Assembly (NCBI RefSeq): GCF_021347895.1 | Contig: NC_067128.1 | Span: 2,104,010-2,168,009 of the forward strand | Source: Acanthochromis polyacanthus | Lineage: Eukaryota; Chordata; Actinopteri; Pomacentridae | Length of the DNA stretch: 64,000 nucleotides | Reading direction: 5' to 3' | In this document: piece by piece, positions 1 through 11,038 of the stretch | Numbering within the stretch: the first letter of the stretch is position 1 | Layout of the letters: each line of letters opens with the position of its first letter | Notes under the pieces: generated by a model | Seen by the model: the letters and a program-made list of their open reading frames with translations, nothing else | What the model was told of the DNA's origin: nothing | Databases searched by the model: none | Translations under genes and position numbers: made by a program

Positions 1-779
1 TTTTTATTCGACAGCTTGAGCTATTTTTCACATTAAGAGCTCGGCCTTTGTGACTTGTAAGGCCGTAAAAAAGTTTCCAGTCAGAGCTCCTTGTTCCTTT
101 CTGAAGGCTGACAGTTGTCCAAAATGAACTTTCTCTTTTCCCCCTTTTTCTTCCACATTAAAGGTCATTTGCAGGGTATTGGCTTTAAATCAGTTTCCAG
201 AGAACATGGTTCTTGTTTATGTGTTTAAGGCTCTATCTGCTTCCACTGATCTGCCGGTCCAGGTGAGAGACGCTCACGTTCAGCGATCTAATCACGCTTA
301 CATTTTTACTCACATTGCTGAAGATAAAGACTCTTTAACTGCCGCTATGTTGTGACTTTAAAGTTAAATTTGGGCTTTTGTGCGTCATTCAATTGGCACA
401 CTTGCATCTGTCCTACATCCACCCAATCTGAGTCAACTTTTAGCTCAGTGTGTTTCTCTTTAATGATCTCATGGAAAGGATGCCATTCTAATACTGGGCT
501 CAGACTGCAGGAGTTTCAGTTTCACCTCCCCAACAATCGGTGGAGAGATCTGGTCAGAGCCGATGTTTGACCAGATTATTGGCAATGAAACTGCTCGTAG
601 ACTCATAGGAGCCACCCTAATGTTTAATATTTACCGAGTTAAAGTCTGGATCGATGAGCGGCAGATGCTAGTTAAGATCATCCTCACAGATTTGGAGCTC
701 GAAGCTTTTCTGGAAGTTTCGACCCTTCGAAGAATAACGGTTTCTTTGGTTGACCTTAGAGACGCCTATAAGCCAATAA
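1..779. other. No gene seen; left flank
   Basis: I find no recognisable coding sequence, RNA gene or clear repeat boundary here. The short open frames are not protein-like. The right end runs into the A-rich tract of a transposon copy, so part of 600-779 could be decayed transposon sequence. Confidence 0.4.
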
Positions 780-1028
780 AAGTCATTTTCTGTGTCAAAA
801 TGACAAAAACAAGAAACAAAATGACAAAAAAGTAGACAAACAATGCAACTGAGACAAAAAGGAAACACAAAATGACCAAAAAATGAGAAACAGAATGACT
901 AAAACATAGGACAAGCAGCAAAAATCTGACAAAAACAAGGCAAAATATGACAACAATGAGACACAAGATGATAAAAACACAACACCACATCAGCTTTTGG
1001 CCCGTGGGCCACGTGTAGGACACTCTTG
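780..1028 (-). mobile_element. hAT-like element, CAGGGGTGTC family, copy A (partial)
   Basis: An A-rich run of degenerate units such as AAAATGACAAAAAC is followed by TTTTGGCCCGTGGGCCACGTG and a decayed terminus, GACACTCTTG. This is the reverse complement of the left end seen in better copies (for example 42499). Only the minisatellite and one terminus remain; the opposite end is not found upstream. The element stops exactly where the target duplication of the next hAT-like element begins. Non-coding. Confidence 0.7.
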
Positions 1029-1036
1029 CTCTAGAT

Positions 1037-1837
1037 CAGGGGTCGGCAACCTTTAACACTCAAAGAGCCATTTCGACCCGTTTCCCACAGAAAAGAAAAC
1101 ACCGGGAGCCGCAAAATCCTTTTGGCATTTAAAATGAAGACAACACTGCATTTATCGCTTTTTTTTTTACTTCTATGCCCTTGTTAATCAGTCGTGATTA
1201 ATTAATTACAAAGCCTCTAATTAGATTCATTTTAAAATTGTGTCCTTCCACTAATATTTATCTTACCAGGTTAATGTCATTTTTGCTCTTGGACCTCATA
1301 TGTTACATAATGTTAGCTGGAAATCAATATTTTGCGATGTCTATTTGACTTGTAAAATCTATTTGTCTATTTATCTTAAGCTAATAACTTTTCTCCGGTT
1401 AAGTCGCTGCCCTGTTTCCAAGACGTCACTCCTCTGACTCTCTGACCTGCTGCCGTGTTCTTGCGAGTAACGTGTATTACCCTATCATGAGTACTTTTGA
1501 CTCAAAGACAAGACGTGTCTTTCTTGGAGTGGAGCTTAATAAACAGGCTTGCCATTCTTGAGTACAAAACGATGTGAAACTACAGGCGTTGCTTCTCCCA
1601 TCTCCTCCGCATCAACCTTGCGCTCTCATGTCCCAGCCAGGGGAAAACCCCAGCAGCACATCCAGTGAAGTGACACGTCAAAATAAGAGCGGTAATTTCA
1701 CAATAAAACTCTCTATATAAAATGCGTTGAAACGCGCCTGAAAGGCAGAACAATGTATTTTCCAAAGTTACAGGGAGCCACAACAGAGGGCTGAAAGAGC
1801 CGCATGCGGCTCCGGAGCCGTGGGTTGCCGACCCCTG
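1037..1837. mobile_element. Non-autonomous hAT-like transposon, 801 bp
   Basis: The ends are CAGGGGTCGGCAACC on the left and GGTTGCCGACCCCTG on the right, a perfect 15-bp terminal inverted repeat. The flanking 8-mers are CTCTAGAT (1029-1036) and GTCTAGAT (1838-1845), a 7/8 match. An 8-bp duplication centred on TCTAGA is typical of the Buster/Charlie side of the hAT superfamily. The subterminal sequence just inside the right end contains GAGCCGCATGCGGCTC, itself a short palindrome. No transposase reading frame remains, so the element is a deletion derivative needing a transposase from elsewhere. Confidence 0.9.
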
Positions 1838-1909
1838 GTCTAGATGTATCTGAACCAGACATTCTTGCTGTATTTTAACCGTACTTTTACTCAGTACCAG
1901 GTCCAGGTA

Positions 1910-2440
1910 CACTGCAAAAACTCAACATCTTACCAAGTCTGTTTGTCTTATTTTTAGTCAGAATGTCTCATCCCACTTGATTTAAGGATAAATCACTTAA
2001 CAAGTGATGTTTCAGCAGATGGAGGGACTTGCTTTAAGACATGCATCTTAAATATTTTGTTAAGGCAAACAATCTTGGAAATTATCTTGTTTTGACTTGT
2101 ATTTTACAAGAAAATTCAAATAGGGTTAATACATCTCAAAATTAGGAGGTTACATGAAAGCAAAAATCTGCTTTTAAGTGAAAAATTACTATTTTTTAGC
2201 ATGTCTGGCTTTTTTTTAAAGACCCCTAAGCTTGACAATCCTGGTAAATAAAGCTTAAAATAAGTTTTCCCAGCTAATTTTAAAGATCTCAATATTTCTA
2301 AAATATCAGCTTTTATTTCAAAGAAATCTTACCAAGACATTTTTCACTTGTTCTATTGGCAGATTCTTTCCACTTTCTTCAAGGTAAAAGTTCCTTGAAA
2401 TAAGTTTTTTTTCTTGTTTTGAGAGGGCATTTTTCCAGTG
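1910..2440. mobile_element. Non-autonomous DNA transposon with CACTG termini, 531 bp
   Basis: The left end reads CACTGCAAAAA and the right end TTTTTCCAGTG, inverted repeats with one mismatch. TA lies immediately outside both ends (1908-1909 and 2441-2442), so a TA duplication is plausible. The interior is AT-rich and non-coding. The superfamily cannot be fixed from this copy. Confidence 0.6.
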
Positions 2441-3023
2441 TAGTTCTTCCAGAGCAGCTCGGTGTGATGTCACCGTCATGTGTTCTGCGTTACGGGCTTT
2501 AAGTGACGTAAAGGACGGTGAAAATCGGATTTGAGTGGCTTCGGGTTCAGTCGCTCACAATTTGATTTGAGTCAAATTTCAAACCACCTCTAGTATGACC
2601 AAGTTTTTTTTTTTTTTTGCTCGTCCGCACTTTTAGAAAGCAATCTGATTCCAATCTGGATATGCCAAAAATGTAATTTACGCTGCCAGTCTGAGCTCAA
2701 GCGAACGCCTGTCGTTTCTAGTCCCCACCGCTGTCATTCCATCAGCTCCTTCACCTGTTTACCGGCCGGCGTGACTTCATGCTCTGCTTTTGTTGTTGCA
2801 GTCTTGTGACTCAGTGATGCAGGTGGGAACAAAGGTCTAGCTGACACAATGCACCGGCTAACCTTCCAAAACTAAACAAGCACACAGACGTGATGCAACT
2901 CCCTAACCCTAACCCTAACCCTAACCCTGCCCTTCCTGCCCTGAAAGCTCCTCACCCGCGGCCAAACTCGCAACGGAATATCCTGACATTAAACGATCCC
3001 TTCACGTGGGAAAATATCCAGTC
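2441..3023. other. No gene seen; contains telomere-type repeat
   Basis: Unique-looking sequence with a poly-T run near 2605-2616 and a short (CCCTAA)n block (listed separately). No coding signal is evident. Confidence 0.5.
2901..2928. repeat. Interstitial telomeric repeat (CCCTAA)4.7
   Basis: There are four perfect CCCTAA units plus CCCT, the vertebrate telomere sequence on the C-rich strand. It is flanked on both sides by ordinary sequence, so it is interstitial and not a chromosome end. It lies about 95 bp left of transposon copy B. Confidence 0.9.
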
Positions 3024-4255
3024 CATGGCTGTCCAACATGAGGCCCGTGGGCCAAAAGCGGACCTCCAGAGGGTCCAATCCGCCCTGTGGACGACTTTGT
3101 AAAGATTCCAGAGAGGACATTAACTGCAGATTGTAAATTAGTAAAACTTATAAATTTAAAAATCATTTCTAGACCATGACAAGTTCATTTGATTAGAATG
3201 TAAAATACTGGATTGTTCATCGTTCTTTTGTCATTTTTGTGCCTCGTTTTTGTCATATCTTGTCATGTTTTTGTTGTTTTTTGTCTGACTTTAGTCGTTT
3301 GTCTCATTTTTTGTTGTTTTGTGTTTCCTTTTTGTCTCGCTTGTGTTTTTGTTTCACTTTATTTGTTGTCTTTTGTCTCGTTTTGGTTGTTTTTGCGTCT
3401 TTTTCTTGCTTCTGTCTTCTGTCCTTTATTCTTGCCATACAGCTGATTTTTGTAATATTTTTTTCTTGTTTTGTTGTTTTTGTCGTTTTCTTTCTTGTCT
3501 TTGTCGTCTTGTGTTTCCTTTTGTCTCGCTTGTGTTTTGTCTTATTGTTGTCTTTTTTGTTTCACTTTTTGTTGTCTTTTGTCTCGTTTTGGTTGTTTTT
3601 GTGTCTTTTTCTTGCTTCTGTCTTTTGTCCTTTTTTTGCCATACAGCTGATTTTTGTAATATTTTCTTCTTGTTTTTGTTGTTTTTTGTCGTTTCTTTCT
3701 CGTCTTTGTCGTCTTGTGTTTCCTTTTTGCCTTGCTTGTCTTATTTTTTGTTGTCATCTTGTGTTCTGCTTTGTCATTTTTTGTGTGCCGTGTTTGTCTT
3801 TTTTTGTCACTTTTTGTCTCATTTTTGTCTATTTTGTTGCCTTCTTGTAACATTTTTGTGTAATTTTTGTCTGTTTTTTGTTTGTTTTGTGCCATTTGTC
3901 TAATTTTGTCATCTCGTTTCTCACTTTTATTGCTTTGTGTCTTGCTTTTGTCATTTTGTGTCTCATTTTTGTAATATTTTTTTCTTGTTTTTTGTCTAAC
4001 TTTTGTCGTTTTGATCATAAGGTGAAATACTGCATCGTTCAGTTCCAGATAGCTGCCGAACTAAATGTTGTGTTCCTTTGTAGACACTCTTGATCTGGAA
4101 GTTGTAATGTGGAAATGATAAACTGAGTTACAATTTTTATGTTTTTGGTGCACCTTTTTTGCACGAGTAACAATTAGGAGTTTGTGGTTATTTATAGCTT
4201 ATTGTGCTCTGATTTTACTGGTGCGGTCCACTGGAGGTCAGATTGGGCTGAATGT
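3024..4255 (+). mobile_element. hAT-like element, CAGGGGTGTC family, copy B
   Basis: The left part carries the family signature CCAGAGGGTCCAATCCG, then TCATTTCTAGACCATGACAAG, then a long T/G/C-rich minisatellite built from units like TTTTGTCTC and TTTTTGTCATTTTGTG (about 3225-4010). The right part has GTTATTTATAG and GTCCACTGGAG, as in other copies. The left terminus is decayed (CATGGCTGTCCAACATG) and the right terminus is missing after the GGGCTGAATG motif. No transposase frame is visible. The long Phe/Cys/Leu-rich open frames inside are by-products of the low-complexity tract. Confidence 0.8.
3375..3756 (+). repeat. 206-bp tandem duplication inside copy B
   Basis: GTCTCGTTTTGGTTG begins at 3375 and again at 3581. 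Both units contain GCCATACAGCTGATTTTTG. This is higher-order amplification of the internal minisatellite, not found in the other copies. Confidence 0.8.
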
Positions 4256-5644
4256 TGTCCCTTATCTCATCATTTTTTTATGTGTGCTGCTTTAATACCA
4301 GCTGATTCATTCTCAGTAAAAAGCCTTGTGAAGCTGCCCATCCATCCCCTCCCTCCCGCTCTGCTTTCACTCACTTCTCTGTGGATATGTGTCTTGTTGT
4401 TTGCACGCACTGCTTTTCAACCTGTCTACATAAATTGGTTTTTGCCGCCTTCTTGTTTATTGTACGTCTCCGTGTTGTACGGAGACTCTTCACTTCTGGC
4501 ACTCTACACCATTATTTTCCTATTTTGCATGTCGCTTGCTGAGTTAGCTCACGCTGTCAGCTGCCTGCTGAGTGATACGTTCCCCTCCATCTCAAAAAGC
4601 TTCACAGTAATTGCTAGGTAATTGTTTGTCCGGTTTGTACGGTATGCAAAAAAGAAGAAAAAAGAGGGGGGGGAAAGCCTCTCATTATGTCAAAATCTGT
4701 TCGGAGCGCAGTCAAAAAGCCGTCACATGCTTCAGAAACCCAATTATTCAAATCACCTGGATGTTATTGAAGCAAGCAATGAGTGAAATAAAATCCCTCC
4801 CAGGTGGCATGCAGTTTTGACTTTGTTTTTAAAAAAAATAAGCCTTCTTCATGAACACAGCCCCTGGCGAGCATCCAGCAAAGCCACATTCCACTTTCAC
4901 ATGACCTTCTCCTCAGCCCTGGCCCCGGGCGAGAGCTGCACCGTCCGTCCCCGACCACACCTCCGTTCCACTGGCCCAGATACTTCCAGGCCCGGCAGCT
5001 CCTCTCCTCCTCCTCCTCCTCCTCCTCCTCCTCCTCCTCTCCTTCCCCCTCTTCAGTGTTTACAAGTTTGACTCAAATCCAGAAATGCAATTGCCTCGTA
5101 AAATTTGGTTTATGCGTATTTACGGTTTAGTTTTACAAGAATACACACGCAACCCTCTCAAGCCTTTGAAATCCATCGCGGTGCTAAAGGTCGTGTCAAG
5201 TGTTTTTCTGCAGGTTTGGAGAGACGTTTGGCAGGTTTTAATGTTAGGAATATTGGAACTAAAGCGTGATTTTTTTTATTATTTAGTCATAAGCAGATTT
5301 AATGGTTACCATTTGAGGAAATACACTTCATTTGCTTTCTTGCTGAGAGTTATTTGACAGTCAAATATGAAGGAGTTTCACATACGGGTCAAAGTATAAT
5401 TGTGGGACTTTTTGGATCGGAGTTGACATTTTTGCTGTTTTCAGGCCTAAAATCGACGTGGCGGCCTGTAACCAAACACCACATGGCATTTTAGAGAAAG
5501 ATTCTTCTAGATATTATACATACAACTGAGTAAAATTGAAAGTAATTCCTTTAGAGGTGTTTTTGTAATGGGGAACTTAGCTGAAAGTGATTTCTCGGAC
5601 ACAGATGCAGTTTCTTATTTTGTGTTATTAAATGACATAAAAGA
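4256..5644. other. No gene seen
   Basis: I see no exon, RNA gene or transposon end here. The only simple structure is the (TCC)n tract at 5005-5039. Confidence 0.45.
5005..5039 (+). repeat. (TCC)n microsatellite
   Basis: About twelve TCC units in a pyrimidine-only stretch. It is flanked by further C/T-rich sequence. Confidence 0.9.
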
Positions 5645-6165
5645 CCACAGAAAAGCATAAAGTGACTCAATGAGACACAAAATTATCATAAAGGAGGCAA
5701 AAAACAACCACAAACAGACAAAAAGACGCAAAATGTTGCAAAATGACCACGAAAACACCTAAAATTACCACAAATAGACTGAAAACAGCCGCAAAAAGGA
5801 ACAAAATGACCATAAAAATGCACAAAATGACCACAATAGAACTAAGATGCCCACAAAACAGTCTGAAATGACCAAAAAGTAAACAAAAAGAGCTCAAAGA
5901 CACACAAAACAACCAAAAAAAGATACATGAACACAAAAATGCACAAAATGGCCAAAAAAATTACACAAAATGACTGCAGAAAAACACAACATGACTCAGC
6001 GAGACAGATAATTATCATATAAAGACACAAAATGACAAGAGACACACAAAATAACTTCAAAACAATGCAAAAATAACCACAAAAATAGCTAAAATTATCA
6101 CAGACTGAAAACAGCCACAAAAAGGAACAAAATGACCTTAAATTCTCACATAGCAGTCTGAAAAT
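5645..6165 (-). repeat. Degenerate A-rich minisatellite with ~330-bp higher-order copy
   Basis: The units resemble AAAATGACCACAAAAA. A larger unit is repeated: GACTGAAAACAGCC followed by CAAAAAGGAACAAAATGACC occurs near 5778 and again near 6106, and AATTATCAT occurs near 5682 and 6011. The composition resembles the reverse strand of the hAT-element minisatellites, but the family's terminal signatures are absent, so the relationship is uncertain. Confidence 0.7.
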
Positions 6166-7206
6166 GATGTGTAACACTACATATGACGCATTGCATTAGC
6201 GTTAGCATAACTTCCACCCATGAGCTACTGTAGCTAACTTACTTTTTGCATGTTAAAAACTATCTGTGTTTTTCAGGAGTCTTATACATGGAGAATACAG
6301 CCTCTTTTTGATGCTTTGGTTGTTGTGTTGATTAAACAAACAACATATAAACTGTTAATGACTTTTAAAGGTGCTAACAAAAGAAGATGGAGTGTGCTAG
6401 CTGTTTTTAGCCTATGTGCTAAGCTAAGGTTGCCGCCTTGTCATCTAACTGAAAGCTGGCTAATTAACTCGTTGGCTCCTTTAACAGCCTGAACCCCAAA
6501 TGTTGTTTACTTTTGTCACATTTGCTGGCTTTTTGCTGCACGGTAAAGTTCTGCAGCTTGTCAACAGAGCCAGTTATAGATTCTTAGGAGCACAGAGTTT
6601 TATATATTTTACAGAATCTGGTGCAAACTGTTTACTTTTGGCATTGAAAAAAAATAAAAATGAGACATGTAAATAAAATGATTTTGAGAAAATATCATAA
6701 TATTAAGCTAAACGTGCTAACCCCTGAGGCTAACGTTAGCTACACATATAAAAACTGGCCTCCAGTTCTTTTTCAAGAAGAAACACACCATGCTGACTGC
6801 ATTTCCCCAAACATGTTCTCATCCACACTCGTCTAGCCTTCTGCTTTTGCATTTTTTTTCTCACTGCAGAGTATTTTTAGTGTTCTATCCAGTTGTTGCA
6901 CCACAGTCTCCGTTTCTGCTTCCCCCTGAGATCATGTGAGGTGGTGGTGCTCGGCTCGCTGATTGCTCCCTCTGGTTCTGTAATCTTAATAACATCCTGT
7001 TGTGTGTGTGATGCGCTATTATTTCACGTATTGTAGTGAGTGCATGTCTGAGATTAGAGGGAACATCTGGGAAGTTTCTAATTATGATGCAACCTGATTT
7101 CAAAATCTGTCAGCTTTTCAAAACTCCTGTAGTCTGAGCCCAGCGGAACTCTTGGCAAGTAAGCAAACAGGCGTGTTTCCCAAAATATGAAACTATTCTT
7201 TCAAAT
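6166..7206. other. No gene seen
   Basis: AT-rich sequence with scattered GCTAAC/GTTAGC words. No coding or RNA feature is visible. Confidence 0.45.
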
Positions 7207-8428
7207 CAGGGCTGTCAAACATGTGGACTGTGGTCCAAAAGTGGTCCTCCAGAGGGTCCAATCCGGCCCTCAAAGTGGAAAAACTCCAGAGAAGATATTA
7301 ACTGCAGATTGTAAATTAGTAAAACTATAAATTTAAAATCATTTCTAGACCATGACAAGTTGTTTGGATCAGAAAGTAAAATACTAGATTGTTCTTTGGT
7401 CTTTTGTCGTTTTGTGTCTCATTTATGTAATATTTTGTCTCGTTTTTGTTGGGGTTTTTTTTGTCTTTTTTGTCGGTTCTCTCATGTTTTCATCATTTTG
7501 TTTCTTCATTTTGCCGTTTTGTTTTTGCTTCGCTTGTTTTTTGTCTTATTTTCTCACTTTGTTTTGCTTTATTTGTTGTTTTGTGCAGCGTTTTTTTCAT
7601 ATTGTGTGGTTTTTTTTTGTCTTTTTGTCGGTTCTCTCATGTTTTCATCAATTTGTTTCTTGATTTTGCCATTTTGTTTTTGCTTCGCTTGTTTTTTGTC
7701 TTATTTTTCTCACTTTGTTTTGCTTTATTTGTTGTTTTGTGCAGCGTTTTTTTCATGTTGTGTGTTTTTTTTGTCTTTTTTGTCGGTTCTCTCATGTTTT
7801 CATCAATTTGTTTCTTGATTTTGCCGTTTTGTTTTTGCTTCGCTTGTTTTTTGTCTTATTTTTCTCACTTTGTTTTGCTTTAGCTGTGCAGCATTTTTTC
7901 ATGTTGTGTGTTTTTTTGTCTCGCTCGTATTGTTCCTTTTTGTTGTTTTGTTTCTCTCTTTTATCATTTTTGTCTCTGTTTTGTTTCGTGTCGTTTGTCT
8001 CAATTTTTATCATTTTCTTTCTCGCTTTTGTCATTTTGTGTCTCATGTTTTTAACATTTTGTCTTGTTTTTGTTGTTTTTTGTCTTTTTTGAAGTAAAAC
8101 ACTATCGTTCAGTTCCACATGGCTGTGACTAAATGTTTTGTCCCTTTTTGTAGATAAACTGTGATCTGGAAGTTGTAATGTGGAAATGATAAACTGAGGA
8201 TGAATGCTGCTGAAATTGAACTTATTTTTCTTAAGAAATTTCAGGTTATTTATGATGTTTTGTAGAAAGATAATTCCTTTAAATGTGAACGTTTTTCCAC
8301 TAAAACGGAGGAAGTTGTGTAGTTGTGGTTATTTATAGGGTTTTTTTATGCTGTGGTTTTACTGGTCCGGTCCACTGGAGATCAAACTGGGCTGAATGTG
8401 GAACCTGAAGATAAATTTGACACCTCTG
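7207..8428 (+). mobile_element. hAT-like element, CAGGGGTGTC family, copy C (near complete)
   Basis: It starts CAGGGCTGTCAAACATG and ends TTTGACACCTCTG. The flanking 8-mers TTTCAAAT and TTACAAAG match at 6 of 8 positions, consistent with an aged duplication. Order: unique left arm, T/G/C minisatellite, then a unique right arm with CAGTTCCACATGGCTG, GATCTGGAAGTTGTAATGTG and GGTCCACTGGAG. At 1,222 bp it is longer than the 730-760 bp copies F and G because the minisatellite is expanded. Non-coding. Confidence 0.88.
7472..7918 (+). repeat. 155-bp tandem triplication inside copy C
   Basis: GTCGGTTCTCTCATG starts at 7472, 7627 and 7782, giving an exact 155-bp period. The third unit is slightly shorter. 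This is a copy-specific expansion, distinct from the 206-bp unit in copy B. Confidence 0.9.
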
Positions 8429-9904
8429 TTACAAAGCATTCTTCAGGAAGGAGGAAAACATTCTCTGTTTTTAGTTTCTCCAGTGTGAGAGTCTTTTGTG
8501 CGATGCATGTCTTATTGACTTGGACACAGAACAAGAAAATGCCACTTTATTCCCTGGAAAAATGATATTCTCTAGATTAACTTCTGCTATCAGTGATGAG
8601 TTTGTCATTACTTGCAGCTACACAAACAGCGTCGACGGCTCCAGCAAGGCTTCACGTCCTCTGAAGTTGCTGCACTCAATTTTTATTTGTTTTCTGCGTA
8701 ACAGAGCGAAGCTGCAAAGCCAGTTTCTAAAACAGGAAATAGAATTGGCTTTTGCAAATGATGCTGTGTGTTTGCATTGAGGAGTCAGAGAGACAAAGCC
8801 AGGCAGCACTTTAATATCCCCCAATATCGCTGCTAGAGACGGGGGCATCTGCTTGAGAATCCCACATCAAACGAGACGGCATGTCAGCGGAGGGTTATGC
8901 ATATATTTCCCTTGTTCTCCGCATCCTGCAGGAACAGGCAGGCGTACAGGGAGAGCTGAAGAGTGGAAGGAAATACTGTTTTGATCAGGACTAAAAAGTG
9001 AGGACAGGAGAAACCAAACAGAGCGGATGCACGGGTAAATACGTGCAGCCAGAGTCAAAACAACCAAACGACAAACTCGCAAATCAATTACGTTATCAAG
9101 GTTCTGCTCTTGTTTCTGTGGCGCTGCAGCCGGGGATGCTGTTTTCCTGTGAGGGCATCTGGAGGAGATTAGGGTCCAACCTGACACTGCAGCCACGGTG
9201 AAACATGACTCAGGGATGAATGGAGGCTTTTAGACCAGTGTCTGTCTTCCCACACGTTGTTCTGCTGTTCTTTATTTGTCCGTCACCCAATAAAACACGC
9301 GGCGTTATCTGATATCTACGCGCTCGGCAGGCAAACAAGGCTCTGCCAGTCTCCCTCTCTGCCTTCCTTCTTAAACCAGCCTTTATTGGTGTTTTCTATG
9401 TCAGAAAGCGAGAATAAATACAAGAATAGCCGGAGAAAAACAAGATGTTGGAGGCGATATTAATATCAAATCAGCTGTCAGCGCAGACTGTGCATCATCG
9501 CGAGAAAATGTAATTTGTAGGGTCAGCAAATGTCTGTTTTTCTCTTGTGAAAGCAGCGAACCGGAGCAAGACGGAGTGCAGGACGGCGAGCGTGAGGGAA
9601 TGTAACAGAATAACAGGAGTTTGGGCCCAGCCGGGACCAAATTACCTGCAGAAAGAGGTCCACATTCAGAGCGCTTGTTTGGATACAGTCTGCACGGCTG
9701 TGGCTTTCGGTCTTATTGGATTCGGCTCTGCGTTTCCACTTGTTATTGTTATTATCAGTTTATTTAAAAAGGGACCATGTACAATGTTAAACACAAATGT
9801 TTCCATTTGATACATTGTACCAGAGTTCGCTTTAGGCTAATTTTCATCTGCAGTCCCTTAGCGGGTCACAATAAAAACATCACAAAATTACAATGTTATA
9901 AAAA
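8429..9904. other. No gene seen; unique sequence
   Basis: Non-repetitive, moderate-GC sequence with no protein-like frame. It may contain regulatory sequence, but nothing in the window proves it. Confidence 0.35.
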
Positions 9905-10105
9905 AGTACATGACACAGTGAAACAAAATATTACACACACATGCACACACAAACACACACTCTTAAAAGCACAGACACTCACACAAAAATGCCAATTAAA
10001 AGAACATTGCTCGACTAAAATACATGACAGTGAATCAAAACATTCTACACACACACACACTCTTAAAAGCCCACACGTACACACAGTCACACACTCAGAC
10101 GAGGC
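9905..10105 (+). repeat. CA-rich tract with ~113-bp tandem duplication
   Basis: ACATGACA...GTGAA...CAAAA, a run of ACACAC and CTCTTAAAAGC occur at about 9908-9970 and again at about 10021-10070. Both CA runs are short and interrupted. Confidence 0.75.
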
Positions 10106-10434
10106 CCTTCATCCAGTTTCATCTGAGGCGCTCCAGGAGTTTACGTTTGCTCCGGCATTGCAGAGGCCGAGGGGGACTAATGCACATCCCCGAAGCCACC
10201 TGCAGTTACAGCAAACAGGGCTGAGCGCCACTCAGCTGGACACTAATGCAGCAGCAAGAGAGGCGAGGTTAGCATAAGAGCAATCTGACATTAGCGCCAT
10301 GTTACCACGTCTGAACTGAACCAGGCCACAGAGCCCAGTGTATAAAATATCTGCATCTGATTGATACAGTGATTTAATTTACAATACACATTTTTTAAAG
10401 TCAAGCTTCTGTTCATTGTGTAATTGATTTAAAC
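10106..10434. other. No gene seen
   Basis: Short unique interval before transposon copy D. Nothing recognisable. Confidence 0.4.
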
Positions 10435-11038
10435 CAGGGGTGTCACACATGCGGCCCAGAAGGTCCACTCCGGTCAACGGGACGACTTTGTAAAGTGCAA
10501 AAACTACAAAGAAGATATTAAATGCAGATTGTAAATTAGTAAAACTATAAATTTAACATCATTTCTAGACTTTGAGAAGTTGTTTTGATCACAAAATACA
10601 AGATTACTCATGGTTCTTTGATCCTTTCGTGTCTCATTTTTGTGATATTTTGTCTTCTTTTTGTTGTTTTTTGGTCTGAATTTTGTCGTTTTGTGTTTCC
10701 TTTTTGTCTCGCTAGTGTTGTTTGTATTATTTTGTCATTTTGTTTCTCGTTTTTGTCATTTGTGTAATTTTTCCATCTGGTTTTTGTCGTTTTGTGTCTA
10801 TTTTTGTCTCACTTTTTCATTTTTTGTCGCTTTGTAACTTTTTGGTCAAACTTTTTGTCTCTTTTTTGTTTTGCCTTGTATCATTTCTTCTTTTTTTAGT
10901 GTCTCGTTTTTGTCATTTTGCGTCTCACTTTTGTAATATTTTGTCCTGTTTCGTTCGTCTTTTTTTGGTCAGACTTGTTGTTTTTGTCATGAAGTAAAAT
11001 ACTATATCATTCAGTTCCAGATAGCCGTGGCTAAATGT
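10435..11038 (+). mobile_element. hAT-like element, CAGGGGTGTC family, copy D (3'-truncated)
   Basis: A clear left terminus, CAGGGGTGTCACACATG, is followed by the shared arm (GCAGATTGTAAATTAG, TCATTTCTAGAC) and a short minisatellite. It then reaches CAGTTCCAGATAGCCGTGG and breaks off after CTAAATGTTT. The right arm and terminus are absent. Non-coding. Confidence 0.85.

Noticed and set aside
2901..2928. Chromosome end
   Set aside because: Less than five telomere units, with ordinary sequence on both sides.
3213..4018. Long Phe/Cys/Leu-rich and Lys/Thr-rich open frames on both strands
   Set aside because: They lie wholly inside the T/G/C minisatellite of a transposon. A tract nearly lacking A cannot form stop codons on one strand. 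The same applies at 7360-8118, 38693-39605 and 59222-59593.
5645..6165. CRISPR-like regular repeat
   Set aside because: The units are degenerate and A-rich with no constant repeat and spacer lengths, and the genome is eukaryotic.
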